64,000 bases of DNA, taken from Rhipicephalus microplus. Lineage: Eukaryota > Arthropoda > Arachnida > Ixodida > Ixodidae. This document shows positions 1 to 11,285 of this stretch, piece by piece; the stretch's first letter is position 1; each line of letters starts with the position of its first letter. Made by a program: the position numbers and the translations under genes. The stretch is taken from the NCBI RefSeq assembly GCF_043290135.1, contig NC_134707.1, positions 69,803,906 through 69,867,905 on the forward strand, written 5' to 3'. The notes below the pieces were generated by a model. The model made no database searches. It was not told the DNA's origin and saw only the letters and a program-made list of their open reading frames with translations.

Positions 1-90
1 GTGAAATCCATAGACCTCTTTTCCGATTAGAGCAACCAGCCACCGCATATTAGATACGTACGAGGGTATTGCACTACTCATTTATTTCAT

Positions 91-264
91 GGCAGTGGTG
101 GCTGCATTTCCGATGGAGGCAAAAGTGCTGTAGGCCCATGTGCTCAGATTCAGGTGCATGCTAAAGAACCCCAGGTGGTCGAAGTTCCGGAGTCCTCCAC
201 TACGGCGTCTATGATATACATATGATGGTTTTGAAACCTTAGACGCCAAATATCAATCATATCA
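91..264 (+). mobile_element. Ruka-like SINE, 5'-truncated
   Basis: The sequence carries the body shared by the better copies at 14273-14504 and 1921-2135: GCATTTCCGATGGAGGC, then a stretch reading AAAGAACCCCAGGTGGTCGA, then a CTCCACTACGGCGTCT motif and a tail ending in ATCAATCAT. The tRNA-like head with boxes A and B is missing or unrecognisable, so this is a truncated or decayed copy. SINEs of this kind are Pol III transcripts mobilised by LINE machinery; that role is family knowledge. Confidence 0.8.
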
Positions 265-1920
265 GTCATTACTACCGATTTCTTTAGTTACTTATCTTCG
301 CGAAGGGTAAAACTGCAATACTAGTACCAACCGTTTTGTTTTCTGCCTGTCCTCACACATCGGCATTCTTGTAGCCTCCCTTTAGTCCAATGTCACAGTG
401 CACTCGTCCTCAGCTATGCCGTATACAGCGTAGTCACTAAGGTTCAAAATTCAAAAAGTCGTTCGGTCTAGACATACGCGTTAGCTAATTAAGCGGCCGG
501 TCGATGGTGCTAAATACAATATTCTTCCCTTACGGCTGTTCAATACGAATAAGCGGATGACAATTTCTCCTCGGTCCCGTATCTATCCGACAAAATAATG
601 ACACAGGTTTAGAGAAGTCTCCCTTTGTGCTACGTGTGTTGAGGACTAATTTTTATTGTCTTCGGGAAAGCTCTTCTGCATTTTCAATTTATTTAGCTAT
701 TTTGATTCTCTTTTTCTGCCAAAACACTGTAATGAGAGAACTATCTCCCGGTGAATCGATTAGGCACTTATCTACCGGTGTATCGATTAAGCAATAGCAT
801 ATGTTTGAATACTAGTTAATGCTAAACTTGCTGACAATACGTTTTTTTTAAGAGCTTTCAATATTGAATGCTCGATTGCAAGAGGTGTGTAGACGCAGTT
901 GCAATGTATATTTTCTGCGTAGAATAAATTAATGGTGCCCAAACGGTTGCACGAATAGGCAAATTTGTCCTGTCCTGTAATAACCGTTACCTTGTAATAG
1001 TACAGCAGTCTACTGCGTAAAATTCATAGCTGCAGGATAGGCCTCCTTGTGGTTTTCTTTAATGGATCAAGAGAATGGGTAGCGCGTGCTTGGGTTCTGT
1101 TCACATTCAAACTTTGAATATTTATTAGGCAGTTGTACCGCCCTCAATGGTTGGGTGAGTACTGATGTTTTTCGAAACTTTATTTGCTAAGTGACACACA
1201 GAAACTTTGGATACCCAATTGATTTCGTTGTAACTCCACATTATCTTGGCCGGCTATGTTGCAAAGCGAGTCATACTCATCGTATGCAACCCTAATTTAA
1301 AATCACTGGTATTTATAGAATTGCGTGAGTGGACGTGTTGGTGCATACTATTAAGAAAACAATACGTCGTTTGTTTAATAAGCAGAGGCTTTCCTCATGG
1401 TGATTCCGCAGAGATGCCACTATGCTTGAAATGTCTTCGATTGTCAACACGAGGAAAGCAGATTGCTACATGCGTGCCAGCCATTACCGCCACCCACAGG
1501 GCACGTCTACTGAGTCTCGAGATAATCAGTTACGTTTTCTATCAACTTGTTTCTTCTTCGAAAAGTGATCGATGCTGAATAATATTCTGCCATTTATAAC
1601 GCTCTCGGGATAATATGACGTGGATGTTCTTTCTGGTATGAACTTAGAGTGCCCTCGTCAAACCCCTGAAACAGTGACATTGCTACGAGTGCGGAAAGCT
1701 AAACGTCCAATGCAGTTGGCGTTGTTCCAGCGCTTGGCTATACTATTTAGCAGTGTCGTAATCTTCACTGAAGTTTCAGGGGTGAAGTCATTGCGCGCCG
1801 CAAAATGTCCCTTCATTCAGTATCCTCTGCCCGGCGTCTACAGTAGATGTAATGTACATAGTAACCCGAAACATCTGTGAAAAACAAAGCAAAGGAAATC
1901 AAACAATCAAACAAACTGTT
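265..1920. other. Intergenic, no gene recognised
   Basis: AT-rich sequence. Two short open frames (1246-1578 and 1620-1880) lack family motifs, compositional bias or similarity to anything I recognise. Parts of 450-1460 are paralogous to 31900-32880, which argues for duplicated non-coding DNA. Confidence 0.6.
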
Positions 1921-2135
1921 GCGGTGGTCTAGTGGTTAAGGTACTCGACTGCTAACGCGAAGATCGTGGGGTGGAATATTGGCTGTGGCCGCTGCATTTT
2001 CGTTGAAGTTGAAACCTCTATAGGCCCTGGTTAATAGGGTCCATGTTAAAAAAAAACTCCAAGAGGTCAAAATTTCCGGACGCCTCTACTACGGCGTCTC
2101 TCATAATCATACGGTACTTCTGGGACGTTATATCC
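1921..2135 (+). mobile_element. Ruka-like SINE with tRNA-like head
   Basis: It starts with a tRNA-like head, GCGGTGGTCTAGTGGTTAAG, which fits a Pol III box A. A degraded box B lies around 1968-1980. The body follows with the CCTCTACTACGGCGTCTCTC motif near 2085-2104 and the GGGACGTTA end seen in other copies. It sits within copy 1 of the segmental duplication and I do not see it at the matching place in copy 2. The box B decay suggests an inactive copy. Confidence 0.82.
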
Positions 2136-2201
2136 TTGACATATTATTGTTAGTATTGTCAATGATATTATTTATTAACGTTATCAAGGATATTGATGTA
2201 T

Positions 2202-2207
2202 TAATAA

Positions 2208-2246
<39 letters not shown>

Positions 2247-2247
2247 T
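2202..2247. repeat. (TTA)n microsatellite
   Basis: An almost pure TTA run of about 11-12 units lies a short distance after the SINE end. Nothing else is encoded here. Confidence 0.95.
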
Positions 2248-2249
2248 AT

Positions 2250-5200
2250 GAGAAAAATGTTTATCATGTGGCTGCTAACCAGAACAAACAAAATAGAAGG
2301 CCGCAATCTCCGATTTGAGGCACACAACTTCGCCTCATCATAATCATTTACTCGCTTCCTTTGCTGTTGTTTTCTTTTAGCGTATCAATCTGAAAACTCG
2401 CTTACTGTACTTCACTAGCCCAAATGTTTGAAGACATAAACACCACAACAATTGTGTAGCTCGCATTATTTAGGTGTTTTTTGTTAGACATTATTACTGA
2501 CGTCAAGTGATAGCAGGTAATTGCATATTCAGGCACGAGGGACGCTATGTCCCAAAGGAGATTTAATAGAACTATGGGATTTAGGAGCGGGTAAACTACA
2601 CAGGGTGAGACTTGAGAAGCAATGACAATCTCCAGGTGACACTCAAGAGATGTGCTCGATAAATGATAACCTTTGCATGCACGCATGTGGCTTTTATTCA
2701 TTTCTCGTTTCATGTGTTTCAAATCTTTTTGTGCTAGAAAAAATGTAAACAGTATAGTGCATAAAGTATATATATAAAAGTGCACCTCACCGATGTCAAC
2801 AAAATGCTGGAGTACAATCGTCTTCGGACTCCCTCGTGTGTTAGGGAAGTTCGACTTCAAGGAAGGTGGTAATTTTTATCAAAATGTCAAGAATCATACT
2901 TCTCCCTACAAGCAGGAAGTGATTTTGTGGAATAAGATACTAAATTAACTCGTCTGAAACTTGAAGATTTTCTTCGTGCGTTCGGCAACCTATAGAATGT
3001 TTCCTGTCTCCTTTCAAGTGGTGTAGAAATGCGCTGTGCATACCTCTGTTTAATCTTTGACAAATATGTCACCGTTATCAATTCTAGTGCTGTCTTCTGA
3101 AATGACTTCCAAAATGGCATCCTGGCTGTGATGCACGCAACTGTCTCGGAATTCTCGGAAACGTCCTGCTGCAAGTTTGCAGTAGTCTCGGGAGGAAAGG
3201 GTTGCGGATGAGGTATGATCCAATATTGATCCTGTTTGCTCCTTCCTAATTATCTGAAGCTGCAATGGTAGCAAATGCCACCTGGAGTGAATACTTTTGG
3301 TACGTGTCTGGGTGGCAGGACACCGACGAGGATTTGCGACTTGGTTGTTTACCTTTCGGTCGATAGGTTGGGGGACCATGAAGATTAATGAACGCATGCG
3401 TACGCGCCTGAGAACATTCTGGTGTCTCTTGGGGGGCTAAAAGAAAAATACGACAGTTTGTTGCCTGTTTTCTTTTGTACCTTGTTCAAGGAAGAGTGGC
3501 ACTAATACGAATGTAAAGGAAGTGCGCTCGAAAGAGTAACTGAATTCAGTATTCAATCCGCGAAAGTAGAGCGATAGCATACGCTAGTGTCGGTTCGACA
3601 TGAATGATGAAAATGCGTGTAGTTATAAGAGTGGGTGATCGTTAAGGCTTTTGTATGAATGGTTCGTGGTCACAGTATTGCGCTACACTTGAATAACAAT
3701 ATTATGTGAGTTTTCGCTTTGCAAAAGCACGATATAACTACGAGTGACGCCACAGTGAAGGACTCCGAATAATTCAAACACTTAGTGTTCTTTGTCACTC
3801 ACTGCAATCGTACACAAGATTATAGCATTAGGATTATGTCGAAATGTGACCACCACCTATGCGATCGAACTAACGACCTCGCAGTGGACAGCCGAGCACA
3901 ATAACCACTGCTCCACCTCGGCGGACTGGGTTTCACTTTCAGGTAATTCGGTGCACACGATGGGGGGACAGCCACAGATAGCGCGGCGTACTAAGCTGCC
4001 ACTAACTCCATGACGAGTTGGCAATTTACGTTGTTGTGGGCTGTGTGATTTTGTTGGGCTGTGTATGGTATATTATTAATTCTTAAGTAGATTTACACCT
4101 GATCTCACTCATGTGACGCTTGGCCCTCTGCGTGGAAGACACGTTTTCAGACGATGATGTGCACTTAGCTTGAAAATAAAAACGAAGTTTAGACAACTTT
4201 ATGCAGTAGGTGTGTCATGATGACGCAATGAAATGACTGATGCGGTTTTTGGTGGTCTAAACCTTACGGGATCTGTGCGACCCACCAAAATGTTTTCATT
4301 ATTGCTGCGGAAAGAAGTTTTCGTTCCTGCTTGCTTGCTTTCCCAAGTTCGAATGATTGTTTTTTCGACATTTTGGGGGTGTTCACATATCTAGGACCGA
4401 TAGTCACGCAGCTGAATTATCAAGGAGTGTGCTTGTTGCAGCATTCAATTTCGATCCTCTAGTCATTGCCGGACCCATTCAGAGTGTCATATTTTTTTTG
4501 TCGTGTGGCGGTCGTAGTCATTGGGAAGTCTCGCACTGTGTGGTATATTGAAGGTTTACATCGAAATATATTAGGGCAGAGTGTTGTCTTGCGCTGTTCC
4601 GGTCACAACAAGTAAAGCCCTAACCACAACTCTAGCATCTTGTTGCGATAACTTTTCTAACTCAACATATACAAGTCATACGTATCAACTATTTTCCCCT
4701 GTAATAAGTGTTCTGACACTTGTGTGCCTAATTAGTAAATACAACTTCAGTAACACTCGGAAACATGGCAATACCCTCAAAAATAACGCTGTAAAAAGGT
4801 AAACATCAACGTCGAGATTGTTGCAAATAAATTGCTTTACGTTATTCTTTTTACTGAACACACATATTATAAGGTTGAATCGTCGTAACACATAAACGTA
4901 ATTATAGTGAAAATGTAAAGAAAAAAATATAAGTTGCGTGCAGTGGTTGTAGTGCAGATAAGTCGTTAAGCCCACCTATGTCTAAGTTTATGTGCTCTTT
5001 TTTTATGACGACGTGCCTATGCTGCTTGCTCAGTTGCGAACATTTTAGTTAACTCCGCTTTCAGCGGGAACTGCACAGGTTCCACTTCACGAAGATCTTT
5101 CTATTGTCCTCTCCCTAATAAGCAATGTCAAGTTAGTACTCGTCAAGTTTATTCTAAACAAAGTACTCGTCCAGGTTTAGTATAAACATTGTTTAGACTA

Positions 5201-6044
5201 AACTATGTTTGGTCTAAACAGATGCTAGCCGTTTTGAGGAGTGCGAGTTGTTGCCAAGCGAAACGGAAGCAATGTAATTGAGTAGAAAGCGAGGAAAAAT
5301 AATGTTTTTAACGGCTCTGGCAGTCTGTGTCTGTGGTGGTTGCCATATTTTTATAAGCTAATAAAAATTTCGCGTCGACATATGGTAAGAGGCAGCAAAA
5401 CTACAATTTGAGCAGCGTAATGCTTTATAGATGATAATATTATGAATGAATAGGACATAAATGTTGGCAATATTAGTAACAATGGTTAATAACGCAATCG
5501 CGTTAATAACACAAGAGTCGGTATGGGGCGATGCACGTTATTTATCAGTAGAATTGGGGTAATGTTTTTCCATGTTACTATTCATGCGATGACCACATGG
5601 TAACTGCGAAGAGGACAAATTTCATACAAAACTTTTAAACATATAATTTTTTTCAGACTGTATATTAGTTTGATGAGCTATCTGCTTCATTAGGGTGCTT
5701 TAATTAGAAAACGCTCAAGACTGAACATAAAAAACGACATTTAGGAGAAGCGTATTGTCTTGTTCAGTTTTCCACCTGTTGGGATCTTCCCGCACGTTTC
5801 CTCCGTTTCGCATGCTTAACCGTGCGTGTACAAGATGTGTGCGCACGTATTCTAAGTATAGAGAGTACCTGCCGAGACTCTAGTTATATATTGAGCACAT
5901 TCCTCTCGATATTTGAAATGTTCAAATTGAACACCCTTTTTTAGATTGTTTTGTTCTGTTTTATGAATACGTATTAATTATTCTAATTAAGACATCCCTG
6001 TGTTTTGAAGCTTTCTTTTCCGCTGAAAAACCAGTCATCAGTAC
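2250..6044. other. Intergenic, duplicated, no gene recognised
   Basis: AT-rich DNA with only short open frames (for example 2402-2860 and 2887-3397 on the minus strand) that carry no family signature. 2880-3560 and 4900-5300 have diverged counterparts at 34880-35530 and 36200-36535; the short frames are not conserved between copies. A cluster of small palindromic words (GTTTAG/CTAAAC) lies at 5160-5225. The only element I can name here is the tRNA-like head at 3858-3927. Confidence 0.6.
3858..3927 (-). mobile_element. tRNA-like SINE head (degenerate)
   Basis: On the minus strand the sequence reads like a tRNA with an intact A-box region (GGTGGAGCAGTGGTTATTG) and a B-box-like GTTCGAT. There is no convincing acceptor stem or body, so it is better read as the head of a decayed tRNA-derived SINE than as a tRNA gene. 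It lies where copy 2 of the duplication has no equivalent. Confidence 0.5.
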
Positions 6045-6223
6045 TTATTGGAGGAGAAGGAGGAGGAGAAGGAGGAAGAGAAGAAATGAAAGGCAGGGAG
6101 GTCAACCACACGCACGTCCCGTTTGCTACCCCGCACTGGGGGAAGGGGTGAGGGGATTAAAGGAGAAGAGAGAAAGAAGTGAAGGCCAACGTGTGTGTAG
6201 ATGTGACTTTGTCCATTGCACGC

Positions 6224-9200
6224 TTATAAGCGGTCACGTAGTCCGGTCGTCTTTAGAAAACTTAGCAATGCCCGCGTCGCTTTGCTGGCCAGCGACGCGT
6301 AGAGCCATGAGCCAAGTATCTTCTCTTCGGAAAAAGGTCTACTGTCTAGTGTCTCCAACGTTTCGCGTAGCAAGTTGCGTTCGCTCGCGAAACGTTCACA
6401 TGAACACAGTAGACGTTCTATTGTCTCGTCAGTGTCGCACGATTCACATCGGGAGCTGTCCGCCATTCCTATGCGAAAGGAGTGCGCATTTGTAAAAGCT
6501 ACTCCTAACCACAGGCGGCACAGTAAAGTTGCATCCTGGTGGGAGAGGTCCGATGGAACTTGAACCTTTCTCGATGGGTCCAATTTGTGTAAGCGGCGGT
6601 TCCTGACACTGGGGTCACTCAGCCAAGTTTCCGACATGGTATTAGCGAACGAGTGAAGGCCCCTTGCAGCGTCGGTTCTCGACAATGGAATCGGGGTTGT
6701 CTGGGCGTCCGCGTGGGCGGATCGGGCAGCATTATCAGCAAGGTCATTACCGACAATACCACAATGTGCCGGTAACCACTGGAACACCAAGTCATGTCCT
6801 TTCGATAAAACTTCGTGAATCACTTCTCTTATTTCATTCACTAGTTGTTTATGCTCCCTCTGTCGTAAAGCTGATTGCAAGCTCTGAAGGGATGCCTTGG
6901 AGTCACAGAACACAGCCCGTTTTTGAGGTCGGGCTTCCGCGGTGTAAAGTATAGCAGCACCTAAGGCGGCAAGCTCCACTGCTGTAGATGTTGTCCTATG
7001 CGACAGTTTGAGCTTTATAGTGACCTGGTACGCTGGGATTACAACAGCACCTGTGGAGCTGTTAGCCAAGACCGATCTATCGGTGTAAATGTGGGTCTTC
7101 TGGCCGTATTTGTCATTGAGTAGCGACAATGTCACCTGTCGTAGGACCACTGTTGAATGATGGCTCTTGTTCGTTATTCCCGGATTATTGAGGCACACCT
7201 GTGGTTGTTGTAGGCACCACGGGGGTGACGCTGGTCTTGTTGCGGGAGTGAAGCCAAAATGGAGGCATTCTCTATGGGCAGAAATATTCTTTGAAAAGAT
7301 CGCGTGTGGTCTTTCAAGTGGCAACACTGCAACATGGTGACCAGGAACTCGGCAGAGGTGTCTTATGTGGGCTCTCAAATTGTCAGTGGTGATGTATGTT
7401 CTAATTGGATGCTCTCTTGCGAACATAATTGCCCCGTAGGTTGACGTGCATAGCGGCAATCCTAAGCACACGCGTAGTGCTTGTCCTTGCAGACTTTCGA
7501 GAGTGCGGATGTTCGTCTTGCACGTGCTTGTCAGTAACGGCAAGCTGTAGCGCAAAAATCCCAGAAACAGTGCCCTGTATAGCTGCATCATTGACCTTAT
7601 CGATGCGCCCCAAGATTTTCCGCAGAGGAACAGCATTTTATGGACAATGGAAGTTAGCCTTCTTTTCAGGTAATTGCAGTGAGAACTCCACGAAAGGTCG
7701 ATGTCAATAATCACACCCAGGAAGCAATGGTTCTTCTGGTATGAAATATTTTGTCCATTGATGGTAACGGGGTATTGTGTCATGGCTCTGCGGGTAAACG
7801 CGACCAATGCACATTTCTCCGTTGAGACGGAAAGACCTTGCATGCGGAGATATGAGCATGTCAGGGTGGCAGCCTGCTGGACTCTTGCACGTACTTGTAG
7901 ACGAGTTACAGCCGAAGTCCATAGACAAATATCGTCAGCATATATGGATATGAGGATGGCACTTGGCAATATTTCACGAAGTCCTACCATCACGAGGTTA
8001 AATAAAGTGGAACTTAATACGGCGCCCTGAGGGACGCCACTGGAGTTATAGTAACTGGTGGTAGGTCCATCTGAGGTTTGTACAAAAAAAGACCTTCTCG
8101 TCAAATAATCCTGGATCCATTGGAACATCCGACCACCGATTTCAACAGCTTCCAACGAGTCTAGGATGACTTTATGAGTTACGTTATGATAAGCCCCTTT
8201 GACGTCGAGGAAGAGTGCCAGTGGTATGCGCTTGAGGCTCTTCTGTTGCTGAATAAATGTTGTGAGATCAATCGCGTTGTCAAGAGATGACCTACCTCGC
8301 CGAAAACCCGTCATGCAGTTTGGGTATACGTTATAGCGCTCAAGGTACCATTCTAGGCGTGTATGAATCATCCTTTCCATGACTTTTCCTACGCAACTTG
8401 CGAGGGCAACAGGGCGAAATGATGTCAAATCAAATGGTGACTTTCCTGCTTTGAGCAGTGGCACAAGTCGACTTATCTTCCAATCCTGGGGAACATAGCC
8501 CGCCAGCCATGAGTGGTTGTAATAGCTTAACAACTGTCCCCTTGCCTCCTGTTGAAGGTTGGCTAGAGCGGCGTAGGTGATGCCATCGGGTCCTGGTGAA
8601 GATTATCGTCGGGAAGCCGCCAAAGATGCGTCAAGTTCTTCTATAGTGAAAAGATTGTCCATTTCGTAGATGCGGGGTTCAGGAACAACACTCCTATTGG
8701 TGCCAGCGGACAAGGCGGACACACCAGCGACTTGCGTACAAAACTCATTTGCCACTTCAAGTTGGGTGTGGCCTGAATGTAGGGCTAAAGCCATGAAAGG
8801 ATGTCTTTGTTGGGGAGTCGAGCGCAGGCCACGAATAGTGCTCCAGATGCGTAACAACGGCTTTCGGGGATCCAATGATTCGCAGAATGATTTCCAGCGT
8901 TCCTGTTCAAGTTTGTCTAAACGTCGTTGGACTTTTTTCTGTATGCATCGTGCCAGTCTCAAGTCGCATATTTCTTTCGTCCGCCTGTATCTTCTTTCCG
9001 CCCTTCGGCGAAGCGCGCACAGTTTTTCCAGTTCAACGTCGAAATCTGAACGCTTGCCGGCGAACGGGAGGAGACAGGAAGCTTCTCTCATTGCCTCTTT
9101 GATGACATCCTCCAAGTTCTGGTCAGGGTCTTCACGGCATATATTTTCCATGAGTCGCTGAAACTTGGACCAATCAATTCTTTCTATTGTGGTCTTAGGA

Positions 9201-9984
9201 AAGGAGTTAGTAAGACCCCTTATTCGCATATAAGTTGGAATGTGGTCACTCCCATGCATTTCGATTTCTGAAAACCAGTGCACTTGCGACCGGAAGTTTC
9301 TGGATACCAGAGTCAAATCGAGGCAACTGCTGTACGTAAGGCCCCGCTGATATGCAGGACTGCCATCATTTAGGAAACATAGGTCATGCTTGGAAGCGAA
9401 TGACACGAGGTTTCTTCCTTTAGCGTTGATCGTCAAACTACCCCAGATTAAGTGATGTGCGTTGAAGTCTCCAGTTAAAACCCACGGGCCCGTAGTTGTT
9501 GTCAGTATGTCTCGTAGTCAGTCTTGTTCAAACCATCCGGATAGTGATATGTAGACACCAATGAGTGTGAATGACACTTTTTCTTTTTAACACGTAAGCA
9601 GACATATTGATTGCCATCATGCGGTTGAACTGCATGATGCACATATGTGTAATCTGTGCGAATGTAAACAACCACCTTGCTGCGTTTCTCGCACGTTGAA
9701 GAAAAGAAAAATTCATACCCTGATAGTTTAGGAGGTTGTTGCACGTTTGGTTCACATATAACTATCATAGGAATATGATTCTTGAATATATACCGACGGA
9801 ACGAAGAGATGCGGGATCTCAGGTCTCTCGTGTTCCACTGCATTATCGACGCTTGTCGGACCTCGTTGCGGAGGGAGAAAATTGGTCGAGCCGTGGTTGC
9901 TACTGGAGACTTGCAAATATTGGACTTAGGGCATCCAGTACTTGTAGTGCACTCTGAGCAAGTGGAGACTTCAGGCTGGTGCAC
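6224..9984 (-). pseudogene. LINE A ORF2: endonuclease-reverse transcriptase-RNase H, two lesions
   Basis: The N-terminal AP-like endonuclease shows QWNTRD and an ICEPN Glu motif, then GDFNAHH and GSDHIP after a frame change. RT follows with SGVPQGAVLSSTLFN and catalytic YADD (about 7930-7942). RNase H keeps its acidic residues in IYTDRS (Gly of the usual TDGS is Arg), AVELAAL, FCDSKASL and GNDLADNAA. A Cys-rich C-terminal motif (CESCDTDETIERLLC) ends the protein. Lesions: a one-base shift near 9505-9515, where the frame hits TGA at 9502-9504, and an in-frame TAA at 8603-8605 between the endonuclease and RT parts. Reading continues cleanly on both sides of each. Intact ORF2 would nick target DNA and copy the RNA into the genome; this copy cannot make the full protein. 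Confidence 0.9.
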
Positions 9985-11249
9985 AGCTTTCGCATGGCAT
10001 CCAGCAGTGTTCGAAACATTCTGATGACTTCTGTGTCCTCCTCAGGCAGCTTGTCAGCGGCTGGCTGGAGTGATGTGATTGTCGATGTGCGCTTGGGATT
10101 TGCAGGTGGCTGTGATTTCGGCAATGAAGGCCAAACTGATTCATCTGCAACAGTGCTGCACGTTTGTTTGTTGACCGCGCTGGCCGCCTTCGGTCTGGGA
10201 GGCAAGGGCGGTGGAAGAGAAGGGTGGTGGAGTGGTGCTTTCGATGCAGCGTCTGCGGCATTCTTTGATGAACTGCGGCGACGATGACGCCTCTTTCGGA
10301 CAGTCCTGGCAGCGTCTCGATGCGACGAATTGTCTCTGACCATTTGTTTCAATACCGCTATTTCTCTTTGAATTTTGGGGCATTCTTTTGACGAAGCTGC
10401 ATGTGACCCATGACAATTCGAGCATTTGAGGGTAGTTGCTTCGCAGTCATCTGCAGAATCGGCTTCCGCGTAACGAGGACACACCGTTCTATTTCCGCAT
10501 ATGCTTCTCACGTGGCCCATCTTCATGCACTTATAACACTGTAAGAGCTTCGGTATGAAAGGTCGCAATGAATGCCGAAAATGGTCCACCTTTACGTGTG
10601 AAGGAAGAGAGTCGCCCTTGAACATGATCTTCAAGCAGCGTGAGTTTCCCGAACGGACAACTTTTGCGATGACGCTGGCTTCATTTACCGGTTTGACCAG
10701 AACATCGAATTCGGAGCTGGGAATGGCAGTATCCACATCGTAGATGACTCCAGTGACGACGTTAGAGCTCAGAGGAATGTAGGAGCGAACTTTCATTCCC
10801 CCCAACTGGTTGACGTCGCGCATTACATTAGGTGCCACAGCATGCAAAACGTCGATGGCCAATACGTTCTTACGCGTGTTCACTCTGATGTCTGTGATCT
10901 CGTTTGGCACGAGTCCTTCCAGCATTACCGAAACAGATTGCCTGTCGAGGCGCTTCATGTTACCATCCGGTACCTCAGGGACAAAAAGGATAGTGTTTGT
11001 CACGGGTCTCCTTGGCACTCTGTCGTTCAACGTACTCGATGACGAAGATGTCCTGACGTTCCGCCTCTTCGCTTTACGGCTCAGCACCAGCTTAAAATCG
11101 TCGTCGTCAGAAGGCTCTTCGCTGCTCATTGAGTAAACAAGAGTGCCCTCGCTGTCGTAGTCGCTGTAGAGTCCTGTACGCTTCCTGGATGTGGCCACCG
11201 CCGACGCCGCCGTAACTGGCGGACGTCCGTGGGGGTCCACGTCCATCAC
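9900..11249 (-). CDS. LINE A ORF1: Gag-like RNA-binding protein with zinc knuckles
   Basis: An uninterrupted 449-aa frame. The first 100 residues are acidic/Ser-rich and then basic. A knuckle at residues 238-251 (CYKCMKMGHVRSIC) fits C-X2-C-X4-H-X4-C. A second motif at about 276-290 (C-X2-C-X3-H-X6-C) follows, then a Lys/Arg-rich stretch near 300-330 and a Pro-rich tail. In I-like LINEs this protein coats the element RNA and forms the transposition particle. The first ATG at 11249 (Met-Met) opens the frame, and the ORF2 frame begins 85 nt before its stop, as in overlapping LINE ORFs. The intact frame suggests a fairly young insertion. Homology is inferred from motifs and position only. Confidence 0.85.
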   Translation of the reverse strand: MMDVDPHGRPPVTAASAVATSRKRTGLYSDYDSEGTLVYSMSSEEPSDDDDFKLVLSRKAKRRNVRTSSSSSTLNDRVPRRPVTNTILFVPEVPDGNMKRLDRQSVSVMLEGLVPNEITDIRVNTRKNVLAIDVLHAVAPNVMRDVNQLGGMKVRSYIPLSSNVVTGVIYDVDTAIPSSEFDVLVKPVNEASVIAKVVRSGNSRCLKIMFKGDSLPSHVKVDHFRHSLRPFIPKLLQCYKCMKMGHVRSICGNRTVCPRYAEADSADDCEATTLKCSNCHGSHAASSKECPKIQREIAVLKQMVRDNSSHRDAARTVRKRRHRRRSSSKNAADAASKAPLHHPSLPPPLPPRPKAASAVNKQTCSTVADESVWPSLPKSQPPANPKRTSTITSLQPAADKLPEEDTEVIRMFRTLLDAMRKLCTSLKSPLAQSALQVLDALSPIFASLQ

Positions 11250-11285
11250 CGACGGACACGGATGTGATATTCGTGAGGTTCACTT

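Larger units (their letters stand above)
6045..11285 (-). mobile_element. I-like non-LTR retrotransposon (LINE A), nearly full length
   Basis: A minus-strand LINE with 5' end near 11285, ORF1 (Gag-like), ORF2 (endonuclease, RT, RNase H) and a 3' UTR ending at a purine-rich (GGA/AGG)n tract at 6046-6078, which is a (TCC)n-type tail on the element strand. Fused RNase H places it with the I/Ingi/R1-type clades. ORF1 is open; ORF2 has one stop and one frameshift. The corresponding place in duplication copy 2 (about 40320-40340) lacks the element, giving an empty site. A target duplication is not clear; ACTTA occurs at both edges. The exact 5' end is uncertain by tens of bases. Confidence 0.88.

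Noticed and set aside
3858..3927. Functional tRNA gene
   Set aside because: Only boxes remain; the cloverleaf cannot be completed.
6148..11136. Plus-strand frames of 60-163 aa
   Set aside because: Antisense shadows of the minus-strand LINE A ORFs.
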